NCBI RefSeq assembly: GCF_024586455.1
Contig: NC_065922.1
Coordinates: forward strand, 76,243,106-76,307,105
DNA from: Bactrocera neohumeralis
Lineage: Eukaryota > Arthropoda > Insecta > Diptera > Tephritidae
DNA: 64,000 nucleotides
Direction of reading: 5' to 3'
The translations under genes and the position numbers were made by a program. Positions within the stretch are counted from its first letter, which is position 1, and each line of letters opens with the position of its first letter. Below are positions 22,860 through 34,959 of this stretch, one piece after another. The notes under the pieces are model-generated. The model did no database searches and was not told the origin of the DNA. It was given only the letters and a program-made list of their open reading frames with translations.

Positions 22860-24000
22860 AGACTTGATTCACTGCTTGTCGATTTCATTCATATACTGTC
22901 TATAATACTAGCTCTCCATGAATGGAAGCTGAAGAAGATATTCTCTAATTAAGAATGCGGCACATAAGCGCTGCTCTTTCTTCGTCCTTTTTTTCTCATT
23001 AGCCGTGTCAAGTAAATATTTAGTTTTACTCTTGCCATTCGAATGAATGCAACGTTTCTTCCACTTTATACCTCTTTTCGTAGGTGTTCCAGTTTTGTTC
23101 TTCCTTTTTTCACAATCTTCCAATCAGCAATCTTCATTTTCATTTTCATTACTTCATTGCTTGCTCTTGGTCACAAACAGCTAACAAACTCACAGCGCTT
23201 CGCACCACTTCATGCTATTTACTCGATTGAAATTGAAAATTTCCCATTTCCTTTGCCTTCAATTTCAATCTCTATTTTAATTCCAGTAAAAGTTGGCAAT
23301 CTGATTTCTTTCAAATGCCGACCGTGTGTGCTCACATGCGGAAATCTGTCGGCGTCGGTCAACCAGCGTACTTACCTACTGAAAGGACGAACGCGCTGCA
23401 AACGAAGCCTTCATTATTAACTCACTTTCGAGGCTTTGGTGATGCTGAATTGAGGCAATTAAGTGCTTGAGGTTTATAAGGAAGAAGGCTGGAATGCCGG
23501 AAGCGAGGGGAAGTTCAGTATCCAGATAGTGGATGTGTGACAGCGTTGAAAGAGTGCGGTTGTAGACTGTATATTACCACAGCTCCGTAGTCGGTTTTTG
23601 AAAAGCGGACGAGCATAGCCGAGAAATCAAACTTTTTTTTTGCGAAGCTCGGAACTTCGTTGACAAAAGGTTTGAAAAATTATAAATAATTCGGCTTTAG
23701 ATGGTGAACCTCTTGATTTCGGGTTCGAACTAACAGAAGATGTCTCTGATGTCGAAGCTCCGCTGAAACCGGCTTTCTTTCTTACGTTTTTTTGGAAAGG
23801 AAAGTATAGAAAAAAGTTCGGAATGACTTTCCAAAACTCCAAAGCTCTTTCTTTTGTGCATCCCGACTATATGTATTTGCTTTGTATGGAGCTCTTGAAC
23901 CGTATGCCAGTAATATCAGACACTCCAAACAGCTGCTTAGCAAAAACAAAGAAGCAAAGACTGCACCGTTAGCGAAGTGTAAATAAAATCAACAATGCGC
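22860..24000. other. Anonymous sequence
   Basis: The sequence is mixed, with pyrimidine-rich words at 22980-23290. Frames at 23043-23420 (125 codons) and 23627-23842 are unsupported. The stretch near 23735-23790 (GAAGCTCCGCTGAAACCGGC) has a weak look-alike near 51428-51450, so it could be a very old dispersed repeat. Confidence 0.35.
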
Positions 24001-24900
24001 TTTCAAAGTAAATAAAGAAATCAACAAAAACAAACATCCAGTAAAACGTGATGAGCAAAAAAAGACACCGAAGAGCTGTCAGCTCGCGAAGCAGCAAGCA
24101 GTTATGTGGCAAGCGGAAGAAGCGCACAGACAGCAAGACAAATCGCTGAAATGTTTTTGCTAGTTTTGATGGGGTTTTTGCATAATTTTTGCCGCCATGG
24201 TGTAGCGCGATGCTTTTCTCCCCGCGCTTCGCCTGCAAATGGTGTGCCACGCCCTCAATGCGCCCTTATAGACCCTTACACACATCATCTATTTTAGTGG
24301 CTTGAAAATTGAAATAAATAAACACGCATTCCGCTCTCCGCTTTCAGCTTATAACTTCATCTTCATGTCACAGTAGCATGCTTACAGGCGCATTCAACGG
24401 AGTTTTGCACAAACTTTTGTTAGCAACACAAAAACCAACTTTGTTGTTGTGAAAAAATGGAAAAAGCGGCAAGCAGCTATTTGTTGCATATGTTGAAGTT
24501 TTTGTCAACACATTTTGACAAGTCGGTATGCGCATAAATTTATGTTGAACAGCGGGAAAGTGGTGGTGGTAGAGGCAGTGTCTGCGAAAAGTATTCGTAG
24601 ATGAGAAAGAAGAAGGAAAGGTAATAAAAAATGTTGTGTGTAGAAATATATACAGCATATTTTGTCGCTCGAAGTTTAGTATTCAGCTTCATGAAAATGG
24701 CTGATAAGTTTTCATTCGCATGTAGTTTACAATTCTCAACGGGTTTATGCAAATATGTAATTAAATATACATATTGCATGCAAGAAATATATATTGGGTG
24801 TTTAGAACGGGTCAGTTGGCTAGTTTTGTATGTTTTTTATCGCTAGTTACCAAAGCAAGTCACTTTTATTTGAAAAGTGGCGGCAAGCGAGTTGCTTGGG
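24000..24900. other. Unique-sequence island
   Basis: GC-richer, non-repetitive DNA with a GTGGCAA word at 24106 and one Su(Hw)-like site at 24376. No gene is supported. Confidence 0.45.
24376..24391 (+). promoter_or_regulatory. Su(Hw)-like motif
   Basis: GCATGCTTACAGGCGC has three changes from GCATACTTTTAGGCGC, with the AGGCGC side intact. Confidence 0.4.
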
Positions 24901-26300
24901 TTGTTGGTGATTTGAGGGCATCCATTAACATTCTCAGACTTGGTGATAGCAATTGCCATAACCCCTGTGTTTCATACAAGTATGTCGGTTTTGCGCTATA
25001 AAGGATAGTTTCACTACAAAGGTAGTGAGAAGGCGAAGCATCCCCTCAGACAGTTGTGCTCTGGGTTTGTGACCCGCCACGACCCCAATGAAAAAGTTTA
25101 AACAGACTCGGATGAGATAAAACTTGAGTTTTATGATAGTTTGAAGCAAATTTAACCAGAAAATTGCTGTTCGAAGCCTAATGGCTTATCTTCTTACTTT
25201 TAGGTGCATAATATATATATATATTTTCATGTTACTGAGTATAAGACAATGCTGTCAAGCGTAGCTTCTCTAGTTTGAGCATACAAGGTATGTAGGTTCA
25301 GGTTTCTCCTTCTTCTCTCAAAATACTTTTTAAGTTATATGAGTAACCTCTGTCAGCTGTGATACTTGCAGATAAACTTAACACCTTTTTAATAAACTTT
25401 TTTGAGTATGAGGCGTGCCTTTTCCAGATTTTTATTAAAAATCCTCGTTTTGAAAAGAAAGCATCTCTTGTCCATATGCAGATGGCCGCATAACAGATGT
25501 TGGCCATTGAAGTTCATATAAAAGTCATTGCCGAGCACAGACCGAAGGGGCGTTCCTGGAAACGCAATAGTTGATGAGATTGCCAAGAGTGTCATTTTCT
25601 ACTCACACAACTGAAAAGACTACGGGTCCCTGGTAAAGGTCCATAACATGAGAGAGACGCTGGAGTACCTTTTTTGCTTATACGTACACAACTTCCATCT
25701 ATTACAATTAGATTCAAGCATCTATAAAACTTCACAAAAAGCATTGACGTCCTGCACATCGTAAACCGCAGCTCGTATTAATAATAAATTTCCATCTGGC
25801 TTTATACACAACCCATAGGTCTATGTATGGCGTGAAAGGGAGACAGTGTAACCTAAGGTAACCTATTGATGAGTTATTCTCTTTAACATATTTGACTTCT
25901 GTCAACTTTTCTGTCTCCGAATTTGAATAAATGCCCGATCGAAGTCAAGGTCATTCCTATCTGGGGTTAGGAAAGTTTTACTAGGCTTTTACAAACTTGT
26001 TTTATAATAATGCCTCAAAAACTATTTTGAACAAAAATTACGCGATTTTTTATTTTTTTTAAGCAGAAATAACTAACAATTTTTAATTTTTTTTTCAGAT
26101 ATTCAATTCTATTCGCTTGTGACTTTCATTTATTGGTAAGTTTCTTTTTTAATTTTCCATAAAAACTTATTCTTAAAATCTGTTTTAAGAAATTTCTTAA
26201 TATATTTTTTATTAATTTATTTTAAATATGTCTGAAAATTCTATACTAAAGTCATTCGTTTCTCAACTTTTTCTAAGCATTTAAATCTCATTACACTTCC
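24900..26300. other. Anonymous sequence
   Basis: There is no array. The minus strand of about 25380-25600 gives an open frame (STIAFPGTPLRSVLGND...) that faintly recalls the region after the RNase H domain of some insect non-LTR elements, but no catalytic motif is visible. 25980-26260 is T-rich. Confidence 0.35.
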
Positions 26301-27360
26301 ACTACTCCGAGCTTCCTTTGGCGCCTTCTTAAACGCGCTCATTCCCGCACTCACTTACTTGCCAGCAGCGTCAGCCTCTTTAATTTCCTTCATTACACAC
26401 TAAACAGCGCTTTGATGATTTCCGTTATTATCTAGCGCACACCACGCAATCTCTGCACCTTCCGCCCCCGCTCTCCCACACTGCCAAAGCAGCTTCCAAT
26501 TTATATTTGCCTATTAAATACCAGCGCATCCGGTTGACATTCTCAGCAACAGAAACACAAACACAAAAGCAAATGCAAATACAATTACAAAACATAAATA
26601 GAAACTAAAAACAACAAGCCACCAACTACCGTTATATGCAGCTGTAAAGTTATTTGTGCAGAATTTAAATAGATTTTCCAAGCCATTAACTCAATTAGTT
26701 GTGGACCTGAGGCAAGCAAGCCAAGTATTTACAACGTCAGCAACGTTTCAGTGGGCAGCAGCTCCTGCCATTCTCTCTATGCAATATCCTCCTACTTCAC
26801 TTTGCTTCCTATTTGCCTCGGTTTGCTTGGCGCGTGCGCTGTTTTTCCGCTTACAATGCAATTATAAGCAAATGCTGCTGCATTAAATGCAATTATCGTG
26901 GCAGCAATATGCGAAACACAACTGGGGACAGCTACTTGGTTGAAGCAGGGTTGCATTCCTGCCTGACGCTAGGTCAATGTAGCGAGCCCTTTTGACTGCC
27001 AACTGCTCTAAGTGTGTCATCCTTTGGCTCACTTTGATGTCATTTAAGCAGCTGTTTGTTTTCTCCTCCACTTTTTATTTGTTTTTCGCCATAAGCGGTC
27101 AGTCTTTGCAGTGTTAGCTAAGCGTTTATGAAGTTTACTTAATGTGGTGGCGTCTTTTTTTGTTATTTTATGTTTGTGTTGGTAGTTAAGTCTATTCAAG
27201 GGACTGAATGTCATTCGCTTTGCAGTTGGAGGAGGGACGAAGTGATGAAAAGGAGTAAATACTAAAGAAAGGACTAAAAAAGAAATAAGGTGACCAGGTG
27301 AGGAAGAAGAGAAGGAAGAGCAGAAAAAAACATTGACTTCGAAGCTGTAATATCCTTCAC
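26300..27360. other. Unique-sequence island
   Basis: Mixed, non-repetitive sequence with short frames on both strands. A purine-rich stretch (27225-27330) precedes the dispersed repeat. No gene or Su(Hw)-like site was found. Confidence 0.4.
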
Positions 27361-27399
27361 AGTTGCATTTTTATAGTATAAAAATATTTTTATAAAAAT

Positions 27400-27795
27400 T
27401 TTGAGCGGTCAGTTCATATGGCAGCTATAAGCTTTAGTGGTCCGATCTGAACAGATTATGCGGAATTTGTAGCTTTGCCATGGGCAATAATCCGTGCCAA
27501 ATTTCTTGAAGATATTGCGTCAAATAAAAAATCTTTCCATACAATCACTTGATACCAAACGTTCAGTTTGTATGTCAGCTATATGCTATAGTGATCTGAT
27601 ATCGGCGATCCCGACAAATAAGCAGCTGCTTGTCGAGAAAAAAACGTATATAAGATTTCAGAACGACAACTCAAGACCTCAGCGAATAGTTGGCATATAT
27701 ACAGGGGAAAAGGGGGCAGACGAACAGTTGCACATGGCTAGCTCGACTCAGCTCTTCGCGCTTATCATTTACATATATATATATTTTATATGGTC
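27400..27795 (+). repeat. Dispersed fly repeat (GGCAGCTATATGCTATAG family)
   Basis: Two internal blocks of the type TATGGCAGCTATA-GCTTTAGTGGTCCGAT (27417-27446) and GTCAGCTATATGCTATAG (27572-27589) are followed by TCCCGACAAATAAGCAGCT, then CATGGCTAGCTCGACTCAGC, TTATCATTTACATATATA and TTTTATATGG. I recognise this order from a very abundant non-autonomous interspersed repeat in tephritid and drosophilid intergenic DNA. The usual GGGTCTCCGAC segment after it is missing or degraded, so the copy is truncated. The 174-codon frame at 27494-28018 runs through this repeat and is not a gene. The family has no coding capacity that I know of. Confidence 0.75.
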
Positions 27796-28289
27796 CAAAT
27801 ATAATATTTATATGAAAGGAGCAGCTAGTTTCCGCGTATCTGTTTGTTCCATTTGGAACCCATTAGTGGAATCGTTTGTAGCTGGAGCTCTTGTCGTGTC
27901 GAGTATCGAAGCTAGAACACCAAAGCATCTTTCCGTAGACAGAAGATATTTTCAGACTACTGCCTTAAAGCCTTTTCCTCTTACCGTTCCTACCTTTCTT
28001 ACTTCAAACAACATTTGAAAATCCATTTTTCTATATTTCTGGTCACCTTAAAATGGCACTTAGTCGGTATTACGACATCTCTTTGTTGCGCTGTGTCAGT
28101 ATACGGTTTTCTTGAATAAAAGTTTTAGAGTGCGTCACTTTTTAAATAAGCCTAAGTTACTTTAAGTATGGGACTGCTGTCAAAGGATAAGCTGATAAAA
28201 ATCAGAAGAGTCAGACTTTGAATTACAAAGATGTTGAATGTATGTCGGATTTTATAGAGTTGAAGTATCAGCTACGCTTAGTGAAAAAT

Positions 28290-28935
28290 AAGGCTTTTTA
28301 ATAGACGTCCAGTATCCCAAATTTTATTCTCTCCAAGCTCTTGGACAGCAAGAATTGCTAAGACCTTGATCTTTTAGGAACAAAATCGAACTGACAGCTT
28401 TAACATAGAATTGCAGAGCTCTGAAGCCTTAGTCGTCTTATCATAACAGTTTGCCATCTGTCAGATCTTCTCAGGCCTTTAAGGTATTGAAATAAAGTTA
28501 CGACACGGAATTAAGTTATCTATCCACTATCAGCACTACCCGAAAGTACCTATGTGGTATGCACTGTGTAGCTAGTAATCCAAGATCTCTAGTGCCCATA
28601 TTTCAAACAACCCTTGAATGGGGTAAATGTTCTCGGACAGCTTAGACGAATTATATTCCTGGCTGCTCCCGAGCGTGCCAACTTGACTGCCTTTTCATTT
28701 CCTTCTATTCTCTATTCCTTTATGACCGAGTACTCAGATGGTTTTTATCGTGTTTCCCACTGAGATTCTGGTTATACCAGCTTCCTTGCATTACCTAACT
28801 CAGAGAGACTTAGTATAAGCGCTACGAAGAGCCTTATAAGCTCTTACGACTTACTAACTTGGAAATCATATCTCTGGCGCTCTTGAAATATACGAAGATT
28901 TTCCTCGAATTTGCATATATGTAGTGTTGCCGAAA
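28290..28935 (-). mobile_element. Remnant of an RNase H-bearing non-LTR retrotransposon
   Basis: On the minus strand, VLGHKGI and then, after a frameshift, IEGNEKAVKLARSGAA (about 28661-28710) correspond to the end of the RNase H domain (usual form WVPGHxGIxGNExADxLAxxGA). Just before it (toward 28900), ARDMISKLVSRKSL resembles the DSxxAIxAL...SKLVxECRxxL segment. After it, degraded frames continue to about 28290 and could include the C-terminal region. The Asp of the usual AD pair is Val here, and several stops and shifts are present, so the copy is dead. Elements of the I, LOA and related clades carry this domain; I cannot choose between them. Confidence 0.65.
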
Positions 28936-29110
28936 ATACTTCAATACTTATGGTGTAAAAGTCAGTAACCTTCACAGAAGCCTTTTGCCTGAGAGCTTGT
29001 TCGGAATGTCATTAAAGCTGAGAGCGCTTCTCTTAGTAACTTTTACGTCTATATTTGGTTCCATAACCTTCATAAATGCACGTTTCAGCAAGTATTACCA
29101 TTTTTTTCTT

Positions 29111-29126
29111 GCCTACCTTTAGGCGC
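29111..29126 (+). promoter_or_regulatory. Su(Hw)-like motif (GCCTAC variant)
   Basis: GCCTACCTTTAGGCGC: one change from the near-perfect site at 13621. First of three sites within 340 bases. Confidence 0.55.
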
Positions 29127-29330
29127 AATCAATATATTTTAATATACTGGATTACGAGCTACTCATTGGAGATTACGCTGCTGGCAAGCGTATAGAAAAT
29201 GTGAGTAATACTAATACCATAATACAAAAAGCTTAGATTTAGCAAAAGCGATAAACGGGAGGATTCCTTGCGCAAGAGCGAAATATAAGACGCGCATAAG
29301 CAAGCTACAATCACAATTTAAGGCAGCAAC

Positions 29331-29350
29331 GCCGCCTTAAAGCATGCTAA
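29331..29350 (-). promoter_or_regulatory. Su(Hw)-like motif
   Basis: Plus-strand GCCGCCTTAAAGCATGCTAA reads GCATGCTTTAAGGCGGC on the minus strand after TTA. Its orientation is opposite to its two neighbours. Confidence 0.5.
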
Positions 29351-29434
29351 ACATTGAGCTTAGTTGCTTTTGCTATTATTGTTGCTATTCTTCCACATAA
29401 CTCTTGCGGCTGAGCGTAATTCTCACAAATGTAA

Positions 29435-29450
29435 GCACACTTTTAGGCGT
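29435..29450 (+). promoter_or_regulatory. Su(Hw)-like motif
   Basis: GCACACTTTTAGGCGT: two changes from GCATACTTTTAGGCGC, with the central TTTTAGGCG intact. Confidence 0.5.
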
Positions 29451-31110
29451 TGCGGCATAAGAGCTGCTTTTTTCTGTGTGATTCGTTAATTTTTGCGTTT
29501 GCATGTATGTGTGTGTATATGAGTGTGTGCATGGCACCCACAAGCAAGTGATTACCATGTCATGCTCAATGTAATTCCTCCAAAGCAATCGAGCTGTCAG
29601 TATGTCAATTTGAGCATTTCACACACACACGCACACACAAACATGCACATGGGCGCATTTGTAGCGAGAATGCAGACAAGAAGCCTTTAATAAACTGCCG
29701 ATAAAGTTTTTCGGAATAATCACAGCAGCAGCAACAGCAACAACAATAACTATGAGCAAAAGATAACACTGAAAATAAAAACAACAAACACAAATCAAAC
29801 AACAACAATGCTACAGCCAGAGTGAACTACAAAAAACAACAACCATTGGCAACGGAATAACAACAAACATCAGAAAAGTTGCAAAATAAATACCGCAAAA
29901 TCTGGAGAATCCGTAAATAGAAGAAAAACAAACAGAAATTGAACGCATAGCAAAGTAAACCGAAAACTCTCGTTCATTGAGTTGGCAGTTCTCAAGTGAT
30001 TTACATTTTGTGGCAGCGGCCTGCCACAATGCCACTTGGAATGAGCCGAGCTGAGCTGGGAGGCCGGTTCCTCGGTGCGAATAGGTGCGACGCAGGGCAG
30101 GTGCCTCAATTTCGATACCGTTAAGCTGAGCAACGCACACAACCGCCCGACACAGCTTAATTGTGGGGCTTTGCGGCGTGCGGAGGGCGCAGAGGCGGGC
30201 CAATGATGAAATACGTAGCAGCGTTCGACTGGCTCACCGGTTGGTGAAAGAAAAATGGCGCAAGGAAATTGGAAAATCTTTCAAATTCAATGAATTTCAG
30301 CAAAAATCTGATAAAAACCGGCAGCGTCGGTGCAGAGCTGGCGTGCGGGGCAAATGTAAACACACACCAGCCGAGTGTGGCATGCGAACGAAGTTGCTGC
30401 AAAGCAGGGTTTGCGTGGCAAGCGCGTGCAAGGGGCTATCGAGTGCTGATAAAATTCGTTGGCTGATAGCTTTAGATATGCAGATGTAGGTAAACACTGT
30501 GCTTATATGTGTGTGTGCTTGGTATTGGATTGTCTGACAGGTTGGCAGCCGCTGTGCGTTGAAAAAGGCAAGTAAATCGAAGCAACTAAATTCAAATCGC
30601 AACCAAAACCAATTCGAAGCCAAACAAATCAACAACTTAGCTAAAGCAACAATAACAACAACAAGAGCAAACGAAAAAGTTTGTAGTGTGTGTGTGTGTG
30701 TGTGTGTGTACTCCGATTTTCTTATCGCACAAAGAACTCGAATAAAATTCACACGTACGCGTTAGTGTGCTTTTATGCAAGTGTGTGTGTGTGTGTAGCT
30801 ATTGAAATATTTGTGTTTTGCTTACAGAATTCCTGCACACAGACACACACATGTATATATTTGCATAACTTCGTGCTGTTAGGTAAGCAAATGAATTGAA
30901 TCCCTGAGTTACGCAGTCATCGACGATAGCTACCCACGCACACCCACACACGCTTGGATTAATACAAAGGTTTCTCTACTTATTCGCATGTAGAGATGCG
31001 TATTCTCACTTCGTCTCTGCTACCTAGGTGTTTTTGTTGTTGTTGTTCTCACCAATTGAGCTAGTATGAAAGCACAATTGCCTGCTTAGAGCTTGGAACA
31101 ACTAAGCAGT
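29451..31110. other. Unique island with GT/CA and CAA runs
   Basis: Non-repetitive DNA with CAA runs (29727-29810), CA/GT runs (29618-29640, 30686-30709, 30781-30796) and a GC-richer centre at 30000-30480. Overlapping open frames of 80-151 codons on both strands include His-Thr or Val-Cys strings from the dinucleotide runs and are not accepted as genes. A GTGGCAA word lies at 30415. Confidence 0.45.
30686..30709. repeat. (GT)12 microsatellite
   Basis: Twelve uninterrupted GT units; a second run, (GT)8, lies at 30781-30796. Confidence 0.95.
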
Positions 31111-31114
31111 TCGG

Positions 31115-31335
31115 AACTTTGCTCTAAGTTTGCCTTAATAGCATTGTCAGATCCCGTTACATTTTCAAATAAAACTCAAAATTCAATATTTTCGAAATTT
31201 TGTTCTAAGTTTCCCTAAGAAATATTGCCCGATCCCGTTGGATGTTCAAAAAATAACTCAAAATTCTCTAAGTATGTCTCAATAGCATTGCCAGATGTCA
31301 GTGGATTTTCAAAAAATAACTAAAATTCTTAATTT
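31115..31335. repeat. Short tandem repeat, three copies of about 65-84 bp
   Basis: CTCTAAGTTTGCCTTAATAG, TTCTAAGTTTCCCTAAGAAA and CTCTAAGTATGTCTCAATAG (near 31119, 31203 and 31267) are each followed by TTGYCNGAT and then TTTTCAAAWAATAACTCAAAATTC. Confidence 0.75.
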
Positions 31336-31339
31336 CGTA

Positions 31340-31784
31340 ATTACGGCTACTCCATACCTTTAGTAGCCTGCTAGATTTGTCCACTTTATACTCACTACTT
31401 AACCTTTTTTACCTTTTTTTTACTCATCCGTCCTGTTTTTCAGATTTTCGTTACTTCCTTCATTCGAAATCCATCCATACTATTTTTCAAATTCTGATTT
31501 TCCATACTTTCATCATTCAAAAGTTGTTGGCTGCATTTTTCTTTTGCTTAAATTTTTTCCTACTCTTCTACCTTTATATATTCCACTTTCTTGATTACTT
31601 CCCGCCGTCCTCTCCTCTAGGCTTATGACGTAGCGTTTTTGATTTTTTTCTTAGTCCAGCTTTACATTTTGGCTTTTCTCCCTGTCCCCGTGTCCCCGTA
31701 TCGCCATGTTCTCTTTTATATTCTCTTTTTATTCATCGTTACGTCGTTCTTCCATTTCGCTGTTTGACACCATGTAGAGATTCA
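31340..31784. other. T/C-rich low-complexity sequence
   Basis: Pyrimidine-rich DNA whose Phe/Leu/Ser frame (31377-31628) is compositional. It may be the degraded 3' flank of the RTE remnant. Confidence 0.45.
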
Positions 31785-32025
31785 AAGTGTACCCAGGTCT
31801 TTCTTCACTTGATCTTTCTAACGAAGTGGAGGTCTTCCTCTTTCTTTGCTTTCCCAGGGGTTTTCATCCATTCGTACGACATGACCCAGCCAGGTTAGCC
31901 GCGGTCTCTTAAATGTCAATTTCGTCGTATATCTCGTACAGCTCATAGTTCCATCGAATTGCTGAATTGCCTACTCAGTCCGAAGTAGCACTGCCGGCGT
32001 TGGATTTTGATGCTGACACTTAGCG
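31785..32025 (-). mobile_element. RTE-clade non-LTR retrotransposon remnant, C-terminus
   Basis: On the minus strand the order is VSIKIQRRQCYFGLSRQF-like (31964-32023), then IRWNYELYEIYDEIDI (31912-31959), then RPRLTWLGHVVRMDENP (31857-31908), then ERGRPPLR-KDQVKKDLGTL (about 31795-31838). This is the C-terminal signature of insect RTE-type ORF2 (RRxRWxGHVxRMxxxxxxxKxxxxxxxGxRxRGRPxxRW). The roughly 80 residues normally found between the first two blocks are deleted, and frame changes separate the blocks. The upstream reverse transcriptase is not recognisable. Confidence 0.85.
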
Positions 32026-32059
32026 TTGTTCCAAACAAAATCGATGAAACTCATTTGTA

Positions 32060-32820
32060 CAGATATTTTTTCTTTATGCTACTCAGAAACTCCTTCCACT
32101 GCAGCTTTTCATAGATCGACGAAAGATTTGAAGCTCATCACAAATTTATTAAGGGGTTCAATATCAATCCCAGCCACTTCGCCAGAGTCTCCAAAAGCAT
32201 GCCTACCCTTTCCTTTCCAACTTGTAGTCCTTTCGTCCACCGTCCATCCATTACGCCTTTTATTTTATTTCGCATATTCATACCACTTTTCGAAAGTCTC
32301 TCTACATTTTCGTTGAACCCTTCCCTTCAACCCAGTAGTATTTACCATCAGCGTCCATATCTTACTTCTTTTATAATTCATTTCATATTTCGTAAAATTT
32401 CTTACTTCGATCATTCCTACTTTCATATTTCCGTTTGTTCCTACCTTCCATTTTTCCATTATTTCAATTGTCTTTTATTTCCAGCTTTAATTTATTTTTG
32501 CTCGTATTAGATACTGCTTTCCGTTTTTGCTTGTCATCTTCTGTTTGATCATGTTCTATCCAATCCTTTCTCAAAATTCGCCTATTTTCGTCTACTTTCT
32601 TAAACATATCTTAAATACATCTGTTCTTTCGGGTTACTTTTGACCGGTTCCCCGTTTTACGACTTTACTACGAATTAGTATTCGCGTATGCCCTGCCTTA
32701 GTCAAATTAGGCTCTTTTTCCGGAAAAAGTTCTCTATCCATAACAAGTTTAACATTTCTAGGCGTTTCATCCCTTCGAGATTAAGTTATTTTGGAACATC
32801 CCCAAAATATAAATGTATAC
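32060..32820. other. Pyrimidine-rich degenerate sequence
   Basis: C/T-rich, with recurrent TTCATTTCATATTTC and CTTCCATTTTTCC words. It probably contains further decayed element sequence, but no domain can be read. The overlapping Ser/Phe-rich frames at 32026-32510 are compositional. Confidence 0.45.
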
Positions 32821-34950
32821 GAATATTTATTAATATGGCAACACCTTGTTCTGACGAGGAATAGTTATACTAAAAAAAAGTAGATTAACCGATTGGCAAT
32901 ATCTTGACAGCTGAAGATGAAAAGGGTACTAAAAACAGTTGACTGAAAAAACGGCTACATTTGAGATGAAATTTAAAAGGAGCTCCAAAATTAAAAGAGA
33001 GTACTAAGCAAACACAGGAGTGTATCTAAAACAACAATCAATCAGCGGCTGCCATAAATTTAGAGTTTTCCCTTTTGGCACATTTTTTTAGGCGGCCAAA
33101 TATATTTCGACAACAATCAATCAATCAATAATATTGACAAGGCGCTCTTTGTGCCATTTTTCGCGTGCCACAAAGATTCATTTATCCGCTCACCGTCAAG
33201 GCAGCAGTGACTGCGCTGTTCGTTTGTCCGATCTGCCGCCTTAGCTGCCAGTCAGCAACTGTCAGCGATACATCAGCTGCCAATGGACCCACGCGTCGGT
33301 GGCCTTGTACGGCACACTGACAGCGCCTGTGCAGTTATTTTCGCGTTGCAACGGTTAATTGACTGTAAAGACAGGCTTTTGACGAGTGCGTATGTGTGTG
33401 CGTGCTCGCTCCTTGTGTAAAGGTACAACCTGTTTGGCAGCGGGTTTTTATGTTGCGCCAGCAATTCATCAGCAGCGGTCAGTGGATGAATGATGGCGCG
33501 TGTTTATGAGCTGTAAGCTGACAGGTGGCCCGAAAAGTTGATGTGTCGGTGGGTCAAGTAGGAACGGGAACGGCTTATGAAGGCGTACAGAGAGGGTTGA
33601 AGCTCGAACCACTTAAATGAGTTGCCTTTGAAAGCGCAAATGCGAAATTAAGCTAATAATCGGCAGTTTCTGGAAATCTAAATTAATTGAAAAGTTCTAA
33701 TTTTGTAACCCGGTTGCAATTCGAGTTTCTCCGTTAGAAACTCTGGTATCCCTACTTGACTGTAAACCACAGAAAACCCGTCTCGGACATTATATCCTGT
33801 TATATATTTTTCCTGTTAAACTTAAGGTATAGCGGAAAGTTTTTCTATCATATCCGAAAACCTTTTCTGACATTCACCAAGGTTTTGGTTCTGGGTTTCG
33901 ATTATGAAGAAACCCAAACACCATGGATATTATTTCTACACCTTGGACAACATTTGAGCGGTTATCTGTACCGTATTGTCTACTTGAACTACTTAAGCTT
34001 CTTTTAGGACGTGTCTAATGTTCTATCGACCTCTATGGTCGCCTTCTGTTGATGTCTCAATATTGCTCTACTCAATGCCCATAATGTCATTCCAATATAA
34101 CTAACCTGTACGTAAATCAGTCAGTCTCTTAATCAGTCGTTAAGTCAATGAGTCATCATTGTCCGTTAGCTTTTCATTTATTGATTAATTATTCAGTGCT
34201 GACTGCGGTCCACTTCGGCTGCTCCATTTCAACAAATACTAGCAAAGCTGGGCAAAATACAATGCTCATCTGCCTATCAGTACAAATACCGTTATGTATA
34301 GGTACTTATGGAGCTCCATTACATGCATATTTACATAGCTACATGTATACTGGCCCATTTCTCAATTTACTTTGCCGACCGCTTCTTGGGCACGGCGGGC
34401 ACGAAAACAACAACAAACTGCCCGGGTTGTAGGTAATTGAAATCCCCAATGAGATTTCGATTTGTGGCCTGCCTTAGAGCTCTTAGCTGATGTGTCCTGG
34501 CAAGTGCTTTGCTTTATTACTTGTGTTGCTTGTTGGCGCCTGTTGTTATTCTTGTTACTGCCTTTTGTTGCCGATATTGCTTAGCAGTTAAGACCATAAT
34601 GGGCTCACCTACTAATAATGGATTAAAGAGCAACAATTGCTTTTGCTTTTAACAACGTAAACATTGCGCTTTGTGAGTGCATACAGTGAGGAAAATTGCA
34701 AGTGAATGGGGAAGCTTCGGATTGATAGATTTTTGGAAGAATGTTTCATGTACAGTTTGCTTCAAAGTTTGGGCTCACAGACTACCACGTATTTTGAAAA
34801 AGAATTTCTCAATCTATACCTTCAAAACAACCTCTAGACCACGTATACTTGGAAATTATGACTTCAATTTCTGGGAGAACTTGGAGATAATTAAAAGCTC
34901 TCTTCTGCATTATTTTAACTTATTAGAGGTATACTATATCTAAAAAGCTT
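32820..34950. other. Anonymous sequence and unique island
   Basis: 33050-33560 is a GC-richer, CAGCTG- and CAGTCAGC-rich segment. 33700-34700 is mixed unique DNA. No gene, array or Su(Hw)-like site is supported, apart from a poor match CACATTTTTTTAGGCG near 33080. Confidence 0.4.
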
Positions 34951-34959
34951 TACACTATA

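Noticed and set aside
23715..23735. GGGTTCGAACT resembling a tRNA B-box
   Set aside because: No flanking cloverleaf and no A-box at the proper distance.
25380..25620. Minus-strand frame resembling the region after RNase H in non-LTR elements
   Set aside because: The resemblance (STIAFPGTPLRSVL) is too vague and no catalytic or GNExAD motif is readable.
26311..26335. TTCCTTTGGCGCC as a Su(Hw)-like site
   Set aside because: The GC module is present but the GCATAC core is absent.
27494..28018. Longest open frame in the window (174 codons)
   Set aside because: Its first half lies in the dispersed GGCAGCTATA repeat and its second half shows no domain; the open frame is most likely chance.
30297..30752. 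151-codon minus frame
   Set aside because: It starts beyond a GT microsatellite (His-Thr run) and matches nothing recognisable; it overlaps plus-strand frames of similar size.
31351..31366. CCATACCTTTAGTAGC as another Su(Hw)-like site
   Set aside because: It lacks the G before CATAC and the whole GGCGC module.
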